From positions 1 through 9,351 of the forward strand of contig CARBWQ010000020.1 in assembly GCA_948949055.1 (NCBI GenBank): a stretch of DNA of 9,351 nt, read 5' to 3'. Under the pieces are notes generated by a model. The model made no database searches, was not told the origin of the DNA, and worked only from the letters and a program-made list of their open reading frames with translations. Numbering within the stretch: the first letter of the stretch is position 1; every line of letters starts with the position of its first letter. This document shows positions 6,484 through 9,351 of the stretch, one piece after another. The position numbers were made by a program, and so were the translations under genes. The stretch is from an uncultured Eubacteriales bacterium. GTDB lineage: Bacteria > Bacillota > Clostridia > Christensenellales > UBA1242.

Positions 6484-6579
6484 AAAGGAGATTTTCGATA
6501 ATGATACAAACTAAGTTGACGGGATCGGACAAATATGAAATAAAAAAAGGAGGCTTACGATAATGATACAAACTAAGTT
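6484..6579 (+). repeat. 62-bp-offset duplication of the tatD RBS and start region
   Basis: Positions 6484-6517 recur at 6546-6579: AAAGGAG, a 10-base spacer with three differences, then a stretch identical over 22 bases (6496-6517 and 6558-6579) that includes the ATG and the first codons (M-I-Q-T-K). The 28 bases between copies are not repeated elsewhere in view. Confidence 0.9.
6501..6563 (+). CDS. 20-codon leader ORF overlapping the tatD start
   Basis: Starts at the first copy of the duplicated tatD start, with AAAGGAG (6484-6490) ten bases upstream, and encodes MIQTKLTGSDKYEIKKGGLR. Its first five residues equal those of TatD; the sixth codon differs because the duplication ends there. 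The TAA (6561-6563) overlaps the tatD ATG by one base (TAATG), the geometry of translational coupling, and the tatD RBS lies inside its last codons. It may be a by-product of the duplication with no peptide function, but ribosomes on it would reach the real tatD start. Whether it is translated is not known. Confidence 0.5.
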   Translation: MIQTKLTGSDKYEIKKGGLR

Positions 6580-7342
6580 TGTTGATACTCATGCTCATCT
6601 GACAGATGTTGCTTTTGATGAAGATAGAAATTTTGTTATTAAAAAAAGTGGCGAACTTGGAGTAGGACTAATTATCACTTCTGGATTTAATTATAGTTCA
6701 TCTGTGGAAGCAGTTAAACTTGCAAACGACAATCTGGGCGTTTATGCCTCAATTGGTTACTATCCTGAAAATATTTTAGAGTTAAATGCTGAAACTGAAA
6801 ATGATTTTATTAATTTGGCTAAATCTGACAAGGTTGTAGCTATTGGGGAGATAGGACTTCAATACACTGACAACATGCCAGACAGAGAAAGTCAGAAAAG
6901 GGGACTTATTAGACAACTTGAAATTGCACATGAGTTGCATTTACCGGTAGTTATACATTGTCGTGATGCTTATGGCGCCATGGTTGAACTTCTTAAACAA
7001 AATAAATCCCTTTTAAGTTTTGGAGGAACGGTTCATTGTTTTAGTGGCAGTAAAGAAATTGCAAACGAGCTATTAAAACTTGGTTTACGTATTTCAGTTG
7101 GAGGAGTTTCTACTTTTAAAAATGCACAAAACCTAAGGGAAACCTTAAAAGAAATTCCTATCGATAGAATATTACTTGAAACTGATTGTCCTTATCTTAC
7201 TCCTCATCCATATAGAGGTCAAAAAAATAGTCCATGTTTTATTCCAACTATTGCAGAAAGTTTGGCTAATTTAAAAGGTTTGGATGGAGAAGAGGTCGCA
7301 AGAATTACCACAAAAAATGCAAGGGAGCTATTTAAAATATGA
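6563..7342 (+). CDS. tatD: TatD-family metal-dependent DNase/hydrolase
   Basis: 259-residue TIM-barrel hydrolase, full family length. The metal ligands are all present: H10 and H12 in DTHAHL, E96 in AIGEIGL, H132 in VVIHCRD, H158 in VHCFSG and D208 in LLETDCPYLTPHPYRG. Family members are cytosolic 3'-5' exonucleases implicated in DNA repair and quality control; the substrate of this one is inferred, and the name does not imply a role in Tat export. The usual G-H-P motif after the second strand is here SIGYYPEN (63-70), a modest deviation. Start at 6563: RBS AAAGGAGG (6546-6553), with the leader ORF ending on the same ATG. The stop overlaps ksgA by 4 nt (ATGA). In B. subtilis rnmV and yabE lie between the tatD homologue and ksgA; they are absent here. 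Confidence 0.93.
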   Translation: MIQTKFVDTHAHLTDVAFDEDRNFVIKKSGELGVGLIITSGFNYSSSVEAVKLANDNLGVYASIGYYPENILELNAETENDFINLAKSDKVVAIGEIGLQYTDNMPDRESQKRGLIRQLEIAHELHLPVVIHCRDAYGAMVELLKQNKSLLSFGGTVHCFSGSKEIANELLKLGLRISVGGVSTFKNAQNLRETLKEIPIDRILLETDCPYLTPHPYRGQKNSPCFIPTIAESLANLKGLDGEEVARITTKNARELFKI

Positions 7343-8139
7343 TAGAACATAATTTTAAGAAAAAGTTTGGGCAGAACTTTATTTCAGACAAAAACCTACT
7401 TAATGCAATCTGCACCGATGCCGGACTAAGTGAAGCCGATCAGGTGCTTGAAATCGGTGCAGGTGGAGGAAGCTTGACTGGTGCAATAAGTAGTCATGTA
7501 AAAAGGGTTGTAAGTTATGAAATAGATAAGGATTTACAATCACATCTTCTATCTCTCGGCCTCAAAAATGTAGAGTTCGTTTTTGGAGATATAATGAATT
7601 ATTCTTTAAGTGAAGTTGAAAATGCCTTTGAAGGTAGTTATAAAATGGTTGCAAATCTGCCATACTATATCACAACGCCTATAATTTTCAAGTTTATAAA
7701 ATCAAAAAAACTTGACTCGCTCACAATCATGGTTCAGAAAGAGGTTGCACAAAGAATGGTTGCCGGTGTTGGGAGCAAAGACTATGGAATTCTTTCAGTT
7801 ATGGTTTCTTTTTATGGCAATGCACAAATAAAAAGAATTGTGCCTAGAAATCTCTTTTATCCACAACCTAACGTCGATTCAGCGATAGTCAATATTAAAA
7901 TTGACAGAACCAAGTTTTTTAGTATCAATGATGAAGAGTTTTATAAATTTGTAGGTTATGCTTTTTCTATGAGAAGAAAAACATTAAGAAACAATCTTTC
8001 GCATAATGGTATATCAAAAGAAAACCTGGCAAAATTGGACGAAAAAGTGCTATCAAAGCGTGCAGAAGAGTTTGATATTTTACAATTAATAGAAATTTAT
8101 TCAAAAATAATTGGCTCAAAGGATAAGTTTTTGTTGTAA
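7339..8139 (+). CDS. rsmA: 16S rRNA dimethyladenosine transferase RsmA/KsgA
   Basis: 266 residues, typical size. It dimethylates two adjacent adenines (A1518 and A1519 in E. coli numbering) in the 3' terminal helix of 16S rRNA, a late 30S checkpoint; loss gives kasugamycin resistance. Seen: KKFGQNFISD (8-17), the SAM-binding VLEIGAGGGSLTG (36-48), acidic E61 ending strand two, GDIM (83-86) and the catalytic ANLPYYITTP (105-114). MVQKEVAQRM, DYGILSVMV and FYPQPNVDSAIV follow, then the C-terminal helical rRNA-binding domain with RRKTLRNNL. The RBS AAGGGAGC lies within the end of tatD, giving a coupled two-gene operon. No hairpin terminator follows; the next promoter overlaps its stop codon, so some read-through into the downstream membrane gene is possible. 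Confidence 0.96.
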   Translation: MIEHNFKKKFGQNFISDKNLLNAICTDAGLSEADQVLEIGAGGGSLTGAISSHVKRVVSYEIDKDLQSHLLSLGLKNVEFVFGDIMNYSLSEVENAFEGSYKMVANLPYYITTPIIFKFIKSKKLDSLTIMVQKEVAQRMVAGVGSKDYGILSVMVSFYGNAQIKRIVPRNLFYPQPNVDSAIVNIKIDRTKFFSINDEEFYKFVGYAFSMRRKTLRNNLSHNGISKENLAKLDEKVLSKRAEEFDILQLIEIYSKIIGSKDKFLL

Positions 8140-8162
8140 TTTGAATTTTTATTTGTTATAAT
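8134..8162 (+). promoter_or_regulatory. Promoter of the T4SS-like membrane gene
   Basis: TTGTAA (8134-8139, containing the ksgA stop), a 17-bp spacer and a perfect TATAAT (8157-8162) preceded by TGT (extended -10). The start would be near 8169, leaving a leader of about 100 nt in which no clear hairpin or riboswitch was found. Confidence 0.65.
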
Positions 8163-8270
8163 GTTAATGATAAATAGTGTCACAATATCATTTTGCTGGG
8201 CATCCAAGTTTAATCATTCATTTTGTTTGATGTTATGACTTATGGATATTTTAATTTTAAGGAGGGGAAG

Positions 8271-9351
8271 ATGAAATTTATGTCCTTGTTAAACATCGGT
8301 ATAAAAGACTGGTTTCTTTCTATATTAGACAATATCCCTAGAATTATATTTTTCTTCTTCGCTGCTTTCACAAGTGGTATTGATGCACTGCAATGTATGA
8401 TTAGAAAACTTGCCGGTCTTGACACTTATTGGACCACACAGGTAGGGGGCGTTAATGACGCTGGCGAAGTCGTTGCTAATGGTAATAAAACAGCAAATTT
8501 CGGAAAAGACCCTCTTACAGAATTTATCTATGGGACGCTTGGTATTGGTGACTCTGCAACAGCTTACAAAGCTCTCAACACAGTTTTCTGGTCACTCTCT
8601 ATTTTCGCTTTAATTATTCTTGTTGTTTCAACTATGGTTGCTATCATCAAATCTCATTATAGCGAAGAATATCAAAATACAAATCCTTGGAAATATATTT
8701 ATACAGCTATTAAAGCTATACTTACTTATGCAATCATGCCAGTTGTGATTGTTGTTGGTTTACAACTTTCAAGTCTTATTCTTAGAACTCTCGACAATAT
8801 CACAGCAGGGGCTGACTATGCGAAAATCGTGGGCATTTATGGTCAAAGTGCAGTAAATAAATTCAAAGCTTCTGAAATTGACGGAAATGATAAAGATAAA
8901 TTTTTTACCCATTATGACTTTTTCGGAGAGGGAATTGCGACCTCGAATACTACTTTTAGTGGAATGCTCTTTACTGCGTCTGCCTATTCATCAAATAGAG
9001 TGAGAAATCTAAGTCTTCCGGTCAGTGAAGTGAAGTCATTTAATGGTATCTTTGCACAAGATGATTGTGCTGAATATTCAAGATTGACAACAGAAGAAGA
9101 AAGAATTGAATATGTTGCATACCAAATCGACTATGCTTTCTCAAATCATATAATGCTTAACAGTTCTGTAAGCTTCTCTACTCTCCAAGATGCTTTGGAA
9201 AGTGTAAGATATACAAAATCTACCGATCTTCTTTTCGGTGCTGGTAGTACATTTAAATCTTTCTCTAAATATAATGTTAGAGCTGTTTGGATGTTCTACG
9301 ATCTCTGGCAATTTCAATATATAGTAGCATTTGGAGGAGCAGTCACTATTA
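8271..9351 (+). CDS. VirB6/TrbL-like conjugation membrane protein (Mbov_0396-like), 3' truncated
   Basis: Open from an ATG five bases after AAGGAGG (8259-8265) to the window edge: 360 residues visible, C-terminus missing. Hydrophobic segments lie at about 14-36, 104-126 and 145-172, and a fourth begins near 349. A soluble 170-residue loop (about 178-345) lacks repeats. The features DWFLSILDNIPRIIFFFF, IRKLAGLD, TVFWSLSIFALII, IIKSHY and, near the end, RAVWMFYDLWQFQYIVAF fit my recollection of the 'Mbov_0396 family ICE element transmembrane protein', a polytopic channel component of type IV secretion in integrative elements of mycoplasmas and Clostridia. No signal peptide cleavage site. Codons seem richer in TTC, ATC and CTC than in the neighbours, which may reflect high expression or transfer. 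No other conjugation gene is inside the window, so the assignment rests on this protein alone. Confidence 0.6.
   Translation, partial: MKFMSLLNIGIKDWFLSILDNIPRIIFFFFAAFTSGIDALQCMIRKLAGLDTYWTTQVGGVNDAGEVVANGNKTANFGKDPLTEFIYGTLGIGDSATAYKALNTVFWSLSIFALIILVVSTMVAIIKSHYSEEYQNTNPWKYIYTAIKAILTYAIMPVVIVVGLQLSSLILRTLDNITAGADYAKIVGIYGQSAVNKFKASEIDGNDKDKFFTHYDFFGEGIATSNTTFSGMLFTASAYSSNRVRNLSLPVSEVKSFNGIFAQDDCAEYSRLTTEEERIEYVAYQIDYAFSNHIMLNSSVSFSTLQDALESVRYTKSTDLLFGAGSTFKSFSKYNVRAVWMFYDLWQFQYIVAFGGAVTI

Noticed and set aside
8167..8238. Short leader peptide ORF (starting MINSVTISF) in the 5' leader of the T4SS-like gene
   Set aside because: No RBS, it starts at or before the predicted transcription start, and no attenuator hairpin follows.
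8163..8270. Riboswitch or structured leader before the T4SS-like gene
   Set aside because: Only a 6-bp inverted match (AATATC/GATATT) far apart; no aptamer-like pattern or terminator was found.
8240..8425. Minus-strand open frame over the start of the T4SS-like gene
   Set aside because: Antisense to a strongly supported start with a consensus RBS; no promoter or RBS of its own.
1..9351. tRNA genes, CRISPR array, insertion sequence ends
   Set aside because: No cloverleaf-like segment, no regularly spaced direct repeats with unique spacers and no transposase or terminal inverted repeats were found on either strand.

Overview
The window is AT-rich bacterial DNA. Short intergenic gaps, strong Shine-Dalgarno sequences, TGn-type extended -10 promoters and U-tract hairpin terminators point to a low-GC Firmicute. 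The sporulation pair spmA-spmB, a small DUF6774-like protein and a BspA-type LRR/DUF6273-like gene favour an uncultivated, probably gut-associated Clostridia lineage. This placement is inferred from gene content only.

Layout: (1) 3-313, the 3' end of an unrecognised gene with its terminator. (2) 318-2143, a stand-alone glutamyl-tRNA synthetase gene with its own promoter and terminator. (3) 2172-4497, a single long LRR/DUF6273-like gene that keeps its promoter, RBS and terminator but is split into four open segments by a TAA, a +1 frameshift at an A6 run and a TAG. (4) 4524-4977, minus strand: a one-domain O6-alkylguanine-DNA alkyltransferase-like gene whose leader contains three degenerate repeats about 52 bp apart. 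(5) 4971-5247, a small DUF6774-like gene whose promoter is back to back with the previous one. (6) 5255-6366, minus strand: spmA-spmB, overlapping by 4 nt and ending at a terminator shared with the DUF6774-like gene. (7) 6405-8139, tatD-ksgA, overlapping by 4 nt; the RBS and start region of tatD is duplicated 62 bp upstream, creating a 20-codon leader ORF that ends in TAATG on the tatD start. (8) 8134-9351, a strong promoter and a long multi-membrane-segment protein resembling the VirB6/TrbL-like (Mbov_0396-type) subunit of Gram-positive conjugative elements; it runs off the right edge.

Most of the window is housekeeping: tRNA charging, DNA/RNA quality control (TatD, alkyltransferase), rRNA dimethylation (KsgA) and spore maturation (SpmAB). 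The less ordinary parts are the three-lesion LRR gene, the duplicated tatD start with its coupled leader ORF, the repeated alkyltransferase leader, and the possible start of a type IV secretion or conjugation locus directly behind ksgA. No RNA gene, CRISPR array or insertion sequence was seen.
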